Origin: Desulfofustis glycolicus DSM 9705
GTDB lineage: Bacteria; Desulfobacterota; Desulfobulbia; Desulfobulbales; Desulfocapsaceae
Length of the DNA: 64,000 nt
Direction of reading: 5' to 3'
Assembly (NCBI RefSeq): GCF_900130015.1
Contig: NZ_FQXS01000023.1
Span: 1-64,000, forward strand
A model generated the notes under the pieces. It had not been told where the DNA came from. It did not search any database and saw nothing but the letters and a program-made list of their open reading frames with translations. Position 1 is the first letter of the stretch. Each line of letters begins with the position of its first letter. Shown piece after piece: positions 1 to 7,652 of this stretch. Both the position numbers and the translations under genes were made by a program.

Positions 1-87
1 GGAACTTTCTCTTCTTTCCTTCACTCATCTTTTCCTGTTCCTCGGGATTGCGTCTAGCTTAAACTACTGTCTTAAAACTGGGGTCCA
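1..87 (-). mobile_element. End of an IS3-family-like insertion sequence (partial)
   Basis: Read on the minus strand, the DNA starting at 87 begins TGGACCCCAGTTTTAAGACA, which resembles an IS3-type terminal repeat. About 50 bases further on, after AGGAAAAG, an ATG opens a frame reading MSEGKKRKF before the window ends. That is the usual beginning of IS3-family OrfA proteins (basic start followed by a helix-turn-helix). The element interrupts the symporter gene whose frame stops at 88-90. Only one end is inside the window, so family and completeness are inferred from the terminus and nine residues. Confidence 0.6.
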
Positions 88-1068
88 CTATACTAAAACA
101 GCAGTTGCAACGATTGTTCCCTGCTGAGTAAGTGATAGATCAATGCCATAGGCATTGGCGACAAACATGGCAGCAACTGCCTGGTACAGGGCGGTTCCAT
201 CCATATTTATGGTCAGTGCCATAGGAAGGGTGAAACCTGAAACTTTGGGTGAGACGCCGAGGTGTTTTTGCGCCCGCATAGAAAAAGGGAATGCGGCAGC
301 GGCGCTGCAGGTGGATAATCCAACCAATGCCGGTTCCAAGGTTTTCTTCAAGAAAACGAGCGGAGAAATGCGAGCGATAAATGTAACTATCAATGTGTAG
401 GAAACGAAAATGTGAATCAGACTGGCGATCAGTGCGGCCACAATAAGTTTTGCCATTGGCATCAGGATATCCAATCCAAATTTTCCTGTTGTCCAAGCGA
501 TAAGAGCAAACACTCCATAAGGTGCGAAACTGATAACGATATCGGAAACCTTGAACATCACTTCCGCGAGACTCTGGAAGAAATTCGCTACCGGTTTGCC
601 CTGATCTCCGGCCATGGACAGGCCTGCCCCGAAAAACAGTGCGAAAATGATGATCTGCAATACATTTCCATTTGCGAGTGCTTCCATTGGGTTCATCGGA
701 AACATGCTGACAATCATCTCCGCTGGACCAACTGATTCTGGCGCCTGGAAGGTATTGAGTTCGCCCAATGAAAGTGACGTTCCGGGTTGGAGGATATTGG
801 CAACGAGTAACCCTACGCACACTGCCAAGGTGGTTGTCACCATAAAATAGACAAGCGTACTTATACCTGTCATTCCCAGATTCTTGATATTCCCTGTGCT
901 GACTACGCCTGTTATTAGTGTTGAGAGAATGAGAGGGACTACAATTAATCTGAGACAGCGAATGAAAATGTCACCAACAGGCTTCAAATACGCTGCTTTT
1001 TCCCCAAGGATTAGACCGGCTAGTACGCCAAGGACCAGACCTATCAGTATCTTGTGATAAAGCTTCAC
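88..1068 (-). pseudogene. Dicarboxylate/amino-acid:cation symporter (DAACS), truncated by IS
   Basis: Inner-membrane sodium/proton-coupled carrier of the DctA/GltP family. The 326 visible residues give the amphipathic start (MKLYHKILIGLVLGVLAG), several hydrophobic segments, a serine-containing re-entrant loop (TCSAAAAFPFSMR) and the conserved NMDGTALY stretch. Family members are usually about 400-430 residues and continue with a second re-entrant loop and a last helix. Here the frame stops at VATAVLV exactly where an IS-like terminus begins, so the last 80-100 residues are missing and the carrier is probably non-functional. It lies downstream of a PLP lyase and ridA on the same strand, so the intact version probably imported the amino acid that the lyase degrades. 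Substrate unknown. Confidence 0.8.
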
Positions 1069-1169
1069 CGTGTATTACCTCCATTTTTGCAATGTGGTGA
1101 TGAACGTGATTTCACTTTTTGCACTAATAAAACGATGGCACCGTAGTATGAACAACAGTGCCATCGTTG

Positions 1170-2168
1170 CTACCTAAACGTGTCGAGATATGCGTACAGA
1201 GCCGGAGAACCGCCTGTATGCAAAAACATTACGTTTGTTCCTGGCGAAAAATAATCATTGCGAACCAGGTCAATCATTCCTGCCATAGCTTTGCCTGAGT
1301 AAACAGGATCAAGCAGAATGGATTCGGTCCGGGCCAGCAATTTCACTGCCTCAATCATGCTGTCAGTAGGCAGCGAATAGCCGGCACCGACATAATTGTC
1401 GAAGCAGGTAATCTGATCCGCAGGTATCTTTTCCCTGACGCCGAGTCGCTTTGCTGTCTCTACAGCCAGATTGTGAACGATTTCCTCTTGTACTTGTTTC
1501 TTTCTGCTGACGTTGATGCCTGCAATTGGTATGTTCGCGTTGGATCCGTACATGCCTACCACCATACCTGCGTGTGTCCCAGCGCTGCCGCTTGGAACAA
1601 CCAGGTGGTCGATGGAGAGATTTTGAGAAAAAAGCTGGTGTTGAATCTCCAGAGCACAGGCGGCATAACCGGTTGCTCCTATTGCATTTGATGCACCGCC
1701 AGGAATGATATACGGTTTTTTACCAGTAGATTTTACTTTTTCAGAGACCTGCTCCATTTCACCAAGCATATCTGAGCCACCTGGTACAACGGTAATGCTC
1801 TTGACTCCCATCAACTGAAACAGAAAATGGTTTCCGGAACCGTTTTCCTTGTAGCTGCCGGGGACACGTTCTTCCAGGACAAGGTGGCAATCCATCCCCT
1901 CTTTAACCGCCCATGCAAGGGTGAGGCGACAATGGTTTGACTGTACGGCACCGCAGGTGATTATGGTATCTGCCCCTTTTTCCAGGGCATCGGCGATGCA
2001 ATAGTCGAGTTTCCTTGTCTTGTTGCCACCGGCACAGCCCGGGAGCAAGTCGTCACGTTTGATGAAGAGGTTTATTTTGCCTCCGAGAGCTTTTGAAAAA
2101 GTTGGTACGGCCTCGATTGGTGTGGGGTCCTGCACATAGTTTCTTCTGGGGAATTGGGTGAGATTCAT
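1170..2168 (-). CDS. D-cysteine desulfhydrase / L-cysteate sulfo-lyase-like PLP enzyme
   Basis: Cytoplasmic fold-type II PLP enzyme of the ACC deaminase/D-cysteine desulfhydrase family, 332 residues, normal length. The PLP lysine is in GGNKTRKL (Lys50), followed by the QSNHCR substrate loop; glycine-rich phosphate-binding stretches (GGASNAIGATGY, GSAGTHAG) and the C-terminal LDPVYSGKAMAG and HTGGSPALY motifs are present. Family members eliminate sulfide from D-cysteine or sulfite from L-cysteate and release 2-aminoacrylate, which becomes pyruvate and ammonia. The start was set at 2168 because GAGG lies 7 bases upstream and this leaves a 19-base gap after ridA; a longer frame would overlap ridA. 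D-cysteine, cysteate and related amino acids cannot be told apart by reading alone. A cysteate role would supply sulfite for respiration. Confidence 0.8.
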   Translation of the reverse strand: MNLTQFPRRNYVQDPTPIEAVPTFSKALGGKINLFIKRDDLLPGCAGGNKTRKLDYCIADALEKGADTIITCGAVQSNHCRLTLAWAVKEGMDCHLVLEERVPGSYKENGSGNHFLFQLMGVKSITVVPGGSDMLGEMEQVSEKVKSTGKKPYIIPGGASNAIGATGYAACALEIQHQLFSQNLSIDHLVVPSGSAGTHAGMVVGMYGSNANIPIAGINVSRKKQVQEEIVHNLAVETAKRLGVREKIPADQITCFDNYVGAGYSLPTDSMIEAVKLLARTESILLDPVYSGKAMAGMIDLVRNDYFSPGTNVMFLHTGGSPALYAYLDTFR

Positions 2169-2187
2169 TGTCAGTCCTCGCGTGGAT

Positions 2188-2574
2188 TTAGTTGATAAAT
2201 ACGATCGCCTCAATTTCAATGTCTGCTGCCAAGGGCAAAGCCGCTACTTGAAACGCGCTTCGTGCCGGGAAGGGTCTTGCGAAATATTGCTCGTAAACTT
2301 TGTTGATTTCCTGGAAGTCACTAATATCGGTAAGGAATACTGTCGTTTTAACTACGTCTTCAAGTCCTGCCCCCGCTGCTTCTATAACCGCTGCAAGGTT
2401 CTTGATAGTTTGGTGGGCACGAACTGAAATGGTTCCTTGAGGTATTTGTCCTGTTGATGGATCGATAGGCAATTGCCCCGATGTGAAAAGCAGGTTGCCT
2501 ACCTTGATTGCTTGAGAATATGGGCCGACCGCGTCCGGAGCACTGTCTGTTTTAATCGCTTTTTTATTCGTCAT
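2188..2574 (-). CDS. ridA: RidA-family reactive intermediate (2-aminoacrylate) deaminase
   Basis: Small cytoplasmic YjgF/YER057c/UK114 protein, 128 residues, the usual size for the trimeric family. It shows the VGPYSQA start motif, GQLPIDP, the region around NLAAVIEAAGAGLEDVVKTTVFL, the conserved arginine in PARSAFQVAALP and the C-terminal glutamate in DIEIEAI. RidA hydrolyses enamine/imine intermediates such as 2-aminoacrylate. It is the first gene of the operon, just upstream of a PLP lyase that would release 2-aminoacrylate, so its job here is probably to detoxify that product. GGAGG precedes the ATG by 5-6 bases. Confidence 0.9.
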   Translation of the reverse strand: MTNKKAIKTDSAPDAVGPYSQAIKVGNLLFTSGQLPIDPSTGQIPQGTISVRAHQTIKNLAAVIEAAGAGLEDVVKTTVFLTDISDFQEINKVYEQYFARPFPARSAFQVAALPLAADIEIEAIVFIN

Positions 2575-2641
2575 TTTACCTCCATGTCACTTGTAATAGC
2601 TTAATTTGCTGCAGCTATCTTCTGATTAAAAATCTGACGAC

Positions 2642-2695
2642 TGTCGAATGTCGACATTTATTCCATTGTATGCCAGAAGGTGTTAGGGCTGTCAA
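2642..2695 (-). promoter_or_regulatory. Candidate promoter and palindromic operator of the ridA operon
   Basis: On the minus strand a TTGACA (2690-2695) is followed 19 bases later by TACAAT (2665-2670). Immediately downstream lies the perfect 12-base palindrome AATGTCGACATT (2647-2658), inside the overlapping inverted repeat TGTCGA-ATG-TCGACA (2642-2656). This would put an operator near the transcription start of ridA. The 19-base spacer is longer than optimal. No regulator gene is seen nearby. Confidence 0.4.
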
Positions 2696-2729
2696 GAAGA
2701 AAAGATATTTTATGCGGTATCGTAGAATA

Positions 2730-3029
2730 TTAATGAATTATACTGGATATATAGATAGAAAAAATGTTGGGAACGGGATACTGTGCTTTGAAGAACTCTG
2801 ATACTTCGGTAAGATAAACCTCGTTGCAGTTAAGAAACATTCTTCTCCAGAATTTCATTACGCGGGAAAGTGAGTTAAGCTGAGTAATTATGCCTTGTGA
2901 CACCCAGCTACTGCCATGTGCTACGTTGGTTTGACCTATTTGGTTCATCAAGCTGGACCGATAGGCGGCGAACGTCCTGTCTGCCAACTGCGGGGTGACG
3001 GTGATCAGACCGAAAAGCAGCGTTTGCAA
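2730..3029 (-). other. Region 2696-3339: unrecognised AT-rich stretch with a doubtful 99-codon frame
   Basis: This ~640-base stretch between the divergent ridA operon and the hydrolase gene carries one open frame of 99 codons on the minus strand. It starts with TTG and has no visible ribosome binding site. The translation contains RTFAAYRSSLMNQIG, which I do not recognise. It may be a decayed gene or chance. The right part (3113-3243) is a diverged copy of the dispersed ~145-bp repeat. Confidence 0.2.
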
Positions 3030-3112
3030 GCGATGCCCTTAGCCAGATCTTTGGCCTGAAACTCAAAAAAAGTACGCGCAATCCGGATAAGCCATATAAA
3101 TCGAGCCATTAG

Positions 3113-3243
3113 CAAAACAATCTTTTCGCCCAAACTCTGCGTTATGCTCAAAATTTTATCCTCGGAATATCATGTATATGCCTGCGGTAAAATTTTTCGC
3201 ATGCCTTGATTTTGAACGAAAATCTAAGTTTTGCAAAAGGCTC
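3113..3243 (-). repeat. Dispersed MITE-like repeat, diverged copy 1
   Basis: Core bases such as TCGGAATATCATGTATATGC and CTGCGGTAAAATTTT match the copies at 34354, 42712 and 62225. The ends are worn (TTTTGCAAAAGGCTC instead of TTTTTCAAGCTCCCC). It lies about 100 bases upstream of the hydrolase start. The orientation is the reverse of the 34354 and 42712 copies. Confidence 0.7.
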
Positions 3244-3339
3244 AAATCGTTTGATATTTCATGCGATACTTGAAAATCATTCTTTCAAAAGTAGCAATAA
3301 CACTGCAATTGATGCTGGTTACCACAGAGAGGCGCATGC

Positions 3340-4344
3340 ATGATAGATTTGCGGATGCAGGAGTTGTCTGAATGGTTTCAGGCAGCGTTTACCGTCGACT
3401 TTTTTTCCGGCGCCGCCGGGGGACGGGTCCGTTATGCGCTGCAGAACAGAGAAGTGGCTCTGGGAGTCGTTGTAGTCGTCACCGGTCGATCGGAATGGCT
3501 TGAAAAATATCTGGAAGTGGCGCGTGACCTGCAAAAAAGCGAGTTTGCCGTCTGTCTCTATGACCATTTCGGCCAGGGTGGTTCCGATCGGCCGCTGCCC
3601 GACCCGCAGAAGGGGCATATCGACGACTTTTCTTTCTATGTTTCTGATCTGATTACGCTCATTGAGCAGATGACTGCCCGTTATCCGGAGCGACCGGTTG
3701 TTGTGCTCGCCCACTCCATGGGCGGTGCCATTGCCATGCTTGCACTGGCCGAGCGGCCGGGGCTGGCCGACGGCCTGATCCTTGTCTCACCGATGCTGCA
3801 GATCAATACCGGCTGTCTGTTGCCGCCGCTGCTCGGTGAGGCGCTCGCGGCTCTTATCTGTCGGTTCGGTGGTGGGGGCAGCTACGTCTGGGGCGGCGGT
3901 TCGTTTCGGGCGGACCTGCCGTTTGCCGGCAACGATTTAACCGGTGATGCCGAGCGATTTGCCCGAAACCAACAGATGATCGTCGACAGGAGCGAGCTGG
4001 CCCTGGGCAGCCCGACGTTTGGCTGGCTGCGTCAGGCGTATCGAGGTATGCGCCGGGCCAGGAGCAGCCATGATAAATTGAATTGTCCGGTTCTGCTGCT
4101 TGCTGGTTTGGACGATACGGTGGTCAGAGTGCCGGCGATGTTGTCGTTTTCCCGCCGGCTGCCACGGTGCACAGTAAAACGTTTCGCAGGTGCCCGGCAC
4201 GAGGTGCTTATGGAGCATGATGAAGTGCGCGGCACGGCGATAGCCGAGATCCTCGGATTTATCGACTCGTTTGGGCAGCCGGCAGACACCGCCAGTTCAG
4301 AAGGGACAGACGGGCGACTGAGCAAGAATGGAAAATCGTCTTGA
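3340..4344 (+). CDS. Alpha/beta hydrolase, lysophospholipase/monoacylglycerol lipase-like
   Basis: Serine hydrolase of 334 residues. The nucleophile elbow is AHSMGG (GxSxG type), preceded by the oxyanion-side strand VVVVTGRSEW; the acid is probably in LAGLDDTVV and the histidine in ARHEVLME, in the right order and spacing. The DHFGQGGSDRP stretch resembles the PldB-type DxRGxGxS motif. There is no signal peptide, so action on lysophospholipids or monoacylglycerols in the cytoplasm or at the membrane is likely. GAGAGG lies 7 bases before the ATG at 3340; a second in-frame ATG follows five codons later. Substrate not determined. The ilv promoter begins within its last codons. Confidence 0.75.
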   Translation: MIDLRMQELSEWFQAAFTVDFFSGAAGGRVRYALQNREVALGVVVVVTGRSEWLEKYLEVARDLQKSEFAVCLYDHFGQGGSDRPLPDPQKGHIDDFSFYVSDLITLIEQMTARYPERPVVVLAHSMGGAIAMLALAERPGLADGLILVSPMLQINTGCLLPPLLGEALAALICRFGGGGSYVWGGGSFRADLPFAGNDLTGDAERFARNQQMIVDRSELALGSPTFGWLRQAYRGMRRARSSHDKLNCPVLLLAGLDDTVVRVPAMLSFSRRLPRCTVKRFAGARHEVLMEHDEVRGTAIAEILGFIDSFGQPADTASSEGTDGRLSKNGKSS

Positions 4345-4369
4345 CACGTCCCGTGTCGTCTGTTAAGAG
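4341..4369 (+). promoter_or_regulatory. Sigma70-type promoter of ilv leader
   Basis: TTGACA (4341-4346), 17-base spacer, TAAGAG (4364-4369). It lies about 50 bases before the leader peptide start. A second weaker TTGACG occurs at about 4400. The -35 is consensus and the -10 is weak. Confidence 0.5.
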
Positions 4370-4417
4370 CTTGATTCAGCAACAACGATTTTTTTTACCC
4401 TTGACGGACTGTACTGC

Positions 4418-4531
4418 ATGAACCACATCCCGACGACAGCCTTGCAGTTTACGATATCCGATGCCGGCACGAAGTGTGCTGTGCTCGTACTCGTGGTCGT
4501 GGTGATTGTGATGGTGTGCGGGGCGCCGTAA
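4418..4531 (+). CDS. ilv operon leader peptide (branched-chain attenuator)
   Basis: A 37-codon frame (ATG to TAA) in the ilvB leader. Residues 22-33 are VLVLVVVVIVMV, i.e. eleven of twelve branched-chain codons, and the peptide ends CGAP. This closely recalls the E. coli IvbL peptide, which has two valine runs and ends GNAP. Starvation for Val/Leu/Ile would stall the ribosome in this run and prevent formation of the terminator 25 bases downstream. Too short for ordinary gene calling; function inferred from composition and position. Confidence 0.85.
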   Translation: MNHIPTTALQFTISDAGTKCAVLVLVVVVIVMVCGAP

Positions 4532-4555
4532 CGGGTAAACGATCACGAGTATCGA

Positions 4556-4590
4556 CCCCCGTCGGCGCCGGCCGGCGGGGGTTTTTTGTT
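4556..4590 (+). terminator. ilvBN attenuator terminator
   Basis: An 11-bp GC-rich stem, CCCCCGTCGGC pairing with GCCGGCGGGGG (one G-T pair), is followed directly by TTTTTTGTTT. It sits between the leader peptide stop codon and ilvB, the position expected of a transcription attenuator. Confidence 0.85.
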
Positions 4591-4640
4591 TCTCCCGCCC
4601 CGTCTTCGACGAATTATTCAGCCAAGACAGGAGGAGAACC

Positions 4641-6332
4641 ATGGCACATCTCACCGGCGCCCAGTTGACCATCAGACTGCTGGCCAAGCAGGGCATCACC
4701 ACGATAACCGGCATCCCCGGCGGCTCGATCCTGCCGCTCTACGACGCGCTTTACCGCGAAGGATCAATCCGCCACATCCTCGCCCGCCACGAGCAGGGGG
4801 CCGGTTTTATCGCCCAGGGAATGGCTCGTTCCACCGGGCGTCCGGCGGTCTGTTTCGCCACGTCCGGGCCGGGTGCGACCAATATCATCACGGCCATGGC
4901 CGATGCCTATCTCGATTCGATACCGGTCGTCTTTATCACCGGTCAGGTGCCGTTGTCGATGATCGGTACGGACGCCTTCCAGGAAGTCGATGTCTACGGT
5001 TTGAGCATCCCGATCACCAAGCATAATTACCTGGTGCGCTCTGCAGCCGAACTGCTTGAAGTGATCCCCGAGGCTTTTCACCTGGCCGTCAGCGGCCGGC
5101 CGGGACCGATTTTGATCGATATTCCCAAGGATGTGCAGAATGAGTTGATCGAATGTGCTGAACCGTTGCCCGGGGTGTTACCGAAACCGGCTGTCGCACC
5201 GTTTGAGCAATGCACACTGGAACAGGCCGTCAGTATGATCGATGCGGCGCAGCGACCGATTCTCTATCTCGGCGGCGGGGTCACCCACGGCAACGCCGGC
5301 CAGGTGGCCAGGGAATTTGCCGAAAAAGGGGGACTGCCAACGACGATGACCCTGCTCGGTCTCGGTGTGATTCCGCCGGAGCACGACCTTTATCTCGGGA
5401 TGCTCGGGATGCATGCGTCGCGCTCCACAAACCTGGCGATGAACGAGTGTGATCTGCTGATCGGCGTCGGTGTTCGCTTCGATGACCGGGCCACCGGCAA
5501 GATTGCCGAATTTTGCCCCAAGGCAAAGATCATCCACATCGATATCGATCCCTGCGAGATCAGTAAACTCCGTTCCACCAATCTTGGTTTTGTCGGCGAT
5601 GTGAAAGATTCCCTGGAGGCACTGCTGCCCTTGATCAGCCACAACGAGCGGCGTGAGTGGGTGCGGCGGATCGGTCGGTTGCGAGCCCAATACCCGTATT
5701 TCTGTTCGGAGCAACTTGATTTCACGAGACCGTACGGGATCGTCATGCGCGTTGCCGAAATCATCGGCGATGAAGCGATCGTCACCACTGATGTCGGCAA
5801 GCACCAGATGTGGGCGGCCCAGGTCTACCCGCTCAGTCGTACCCGGCAATTGCTGACGTCCGGTGGCCTCGGGACCATGGGATTCGGCCTGCCGGCAGCG
5901 ATCGGCGCCTCGCTTGCGCATCCGGAGCGGCCGGTGGTCTGTTTTACCGGTGATGGCTCCATCCTGATGAACATTCAGGAGCTGGCGACCGTCGTTGAGC
6001 AGCGGGCCACGGTCAAGATCATCCTGCTCAACAACAAATCCCTTGGTCTGGTGCGGCAACAGCAGGGGTTGTTTTACGGCGGTAATCTGATGGCTTCGGT
6101 GTTCGAACATAACGTCGACTATCCGGCCATTGCCCGCGGTTTCGGTCTTTCCGCCTATGACGTCACTGACCCTGCGGCCTTGGATGCTACCCTGGTCAGA
6201 GCCCTGCAGTCGCCGGGTTCCTGTCTGGTCAATATACCGATTGCCATGGATGAAGACGTTTACCCGATGGTTCCGCCCGGTGCCGCCAACTCAACGATGA
6301 TAGGAGATCCCCATGTACATGAATGCGCCTAG
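4641..6332 (+). CDS. ilvB: Acetolactate synthase, large catalytic subunit
   Basis: TPP- and FAD-dependent enzyme condensing two pyruvates to acetolactate, or pyruvate and 2-oxobutyrate to acetohydroxybutyrate, the first common step of Val/Leu/Ile synthesis. It has 563 residues, normal length. The catalytic glutamate is Glu51 in RHEQGAG, the FAD domain contains RFDDRATGK, and the TPP/Mg motif is GDGSILMNIQE. AGGAGG lies just upstream of the ATG. It overlaps ilvN by 20 bases and is expressed behind the Val/Leu/Ile attenuator, which supports a biosynthetic rather than catabolic acetolactate synthase. Confidence 0.95.
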   Translation: MAHLTGAQLTIRLLAKQGITTITGIPGGSILPLYDALYREGSIRHILARHEQGAGFIAQGMARSTGRPAVCFATSGPGATNIITAMADAYLDSIPVVFITGQVPLSMIGTDAFQEVDVYGLSIPITKHNYLVRSAAELLEVIPEAFHLAVSGRPGPILIDIPKDVQNELIECAEPLPGVLPKPAVAPFEQCTLEQAVSMIDAAQRPILYLGGGVTHGNAGQVAREFAEKGGLPTTMTLLGLGVIPPEHDLYLGMLGMHASRSTNLAMNECDLLIGVGVRFDDRATGKIAEFCPKAKIIHIDIDPCEISKLRSTNLGFVGDVKDSLEALLPLISHNERREWVRRIGRLRAQYPYFCSEQLDFTRPYGIVMRVAEIIGDEAIVTTDVGKHQMWAAQVYPLSRTRQLLTSGGLGTMGFGLPAAIGASLAHPERPVVCFTGDGSILMNIQELATVVEQRATVKIILLNNKSLGLVRQQQGLFYGGNLMASVFEHNVDYPAIARGFGLSAYDVTDPAALDATLVRALQSPGSCLVNIPIAMDEDVYPMVPPGAANSTMIGDPHVHECA

Positions 6333-6633
6333 CCAGGAGGCCTCTCCGGCGTTGACCGGTATCACGGTTCTCGAAATATTGGTCAAGAACCATCCCGGCG
6401 TCATGACCCATGTCTGCAGTCTGTTCTCCCGCCGGGCTTACAATCTGGAAGGCATTGCCGTCCTGCCGATCGGCGACGGCACGCTCAGCCGCATCTGGTT
6501 GAAGGTGGCGGCGGAAAATCGTCTCGATCAGGTTGTCAAACAACTGGAAAAGCTTCAAGACGTCAGACGGGTCGAGCGGCACGGTAGCTCGCACCCGGTC
6601 TTTACCGGCATGGCGGAGCACTTCGATGTTTAA
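6313..6633 (+). CDS. ilvN: Acetolactate synthase, small regulatory subunit
   Basis: Regulatory partner of IlvB, 106 residues with a single ACT domain beginning around residue 16 (GITVLEILVKNHPGVMTHVCSLF). It contains the RRAYNLEGIAVLPIGDGTLSRI stretch (broken here only for reading) that forms the valine-binding interface in this family. The length resembles the short E. coli IlvN rather than the ~160-residue IlvH type with a second domain. AGGAG precedes the ATG at 6313, inside the 3' end of ilvB, suggesting translational coupling and fixed stoichiometry. Confidence 0.93.
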   Translation: MYMNAPSQEASPALTGITVLEILVKNHPGVMTHVCSLFSRRAYNLEGIAVLPIGDGTLSRIWLKVAAENRLDQVVKQLEKLQDVRRVERHGSSHPVFTGMAEHFDV

Positions 6634-6758
6634 CAAAAGCGGGGTCTGGCGAGGCAAATACGCTGTTTAAAGCGAACTTTCCGCCGACATTTGGCCATTC
6701 AGGGGTACAGTACGAACAGCATCGCCTGGGAAAACATAAGCCGGCCTGGTCGTTCATT

Positions 6759-6806
6759 GAAGCCTCCTTCTCGTGACCTTGATAGGTTTCCGAGACAGGA
6801 GGCTTC
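6759..6806 (+). terminator. Long imperfect hairpin downstream of ilvN
   Basis: GAAGCCTCC (6759-6767) pairs perfectly with GGAGGCTTC (6798-6806), and the inner TCTCG pairs with CGAGA. It is followed by TCTCTGTATC without a strong T-run. It may act as a terminator or RNA-stability element for ilvBN, about 125 bases after the stop. The rest of 6634-7184 shows no convincing gene. Confidence 0.45.
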
Positions 6807-7184
6807 TCTGTATCAGGAACCCGTAAATTTTCGCTCCCTCTCACAAAACCGCAAGGTTCTGCCAAAAATGAGTTTCCGTAGCCAATGATTTGTTCCTGCG
6901 CGCGGTCGACAAACCAAAGACAATTGCCCCATCATTGATCAAGCCTGCCGTTAGCAGGAGCATCTCTGTTGCCCATGACCTCGTGATTCCTCGCGAGTGC
7001 GCAACGGGCATCCTTTTTCATAAAAAAATCCACCTGTCAGAAAATTGTCAGAAAGTCCGGGTATGCTGTTGGACCGAATCATCAGTGGATTGATAATTTC
7101 TTTTGCCATTGATGATTGTTTTGAGCGTCGAACCGATCATGGTTCGCTGCTCGGTTATGTGAAGGGAAAAAAGGGCCTTTCAGA

Positions 7185-7619
7185 ATGAAAAGATACCTGA
7201 CGATAGTAATCTCGCTAACCCTGTTGTTTTATTCATCCCAATTTCTGTATGCCGGCCACGAGGGACAACTGTATTGGCTGGTCGGAGACGATCAGGAGAA
7301 CTTCTTTCTCTACAACACGTTCGATCTTTATCAAGGTGCAGAAAATGCAATCGACCAGGCGTGTTTGCAGGCACCGGGCATCGGTACCTTTTCAGGGGAG
7401 ATAAGAGTCCCATCCTCTCTCAATTTTCCCGCTGAAAAAGCAGGATATTGCCAGAATAACAGACCGCTTGTTCCGGGAACGTTTGACGGCAACCTCTACT
7501 ACGCCTTCCTTTATTGCAACGGAGATAAAAGAGAGATGATGGACGATAGCAGTTGTGAGGTCCCTTCTGCAGTTTTGGATCTTGAATCAAATCAGGGGCC
7601 TCCTTGCCTGGTTGATTAA
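7185..7619 (+). CDS. Secreted small protein preceding the Rhs gene, unknown function
   Basis: 144 residues with a clear Sec signal peptide (MKRYLTIVISLTLLFYSSQFLYAG, probable cleavage after YAG). The mature part is rich in aromatic residues and has five cysteines; it ends ESNQGPPCLVD. I do not recognise a family. It sits 33 bases before the start chosen for the Rhs protein. Its Cys/Pro-rich tail recalls the linker that precedes the GNPxNxxTGNK start of Rhs shells, so it may be the detached N-terminal part of an Rhs system. The protein at 12562 has the same build (signal peptide and a late LGPPDDC motif). Confidence 0.6.
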   Translation: MKRYLTIVISLTLLFYSSQFLYAGHEGQLYWLVGDDQENFFLYNTFDLYQGAENAIDQACLQAPGIGTFSGEIRVPSSLNFPAEKAGYCQNNRPLVPGTFDGNLYYAFLYCNGDKREMMDDSSCEVPSAVLDLESNQGPPCLVD

Positions 7620-7652
7620 CGGATGTCTTCCCCTGTTAACAGGAAGCCGATA

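Noticed and set aside
4370-4640. T-box or metabolite riboswitch before ilvB
   Set aside because: No T-box sequence; the Val/Leu/Ile leader peptide plus terminator explains the region.
6691-7093. Two short open frames between ilvN and the secreted protein gene
   Set aside because: No ribosome binding sites, no recognisable features, and one covers the hairpin at 6759.
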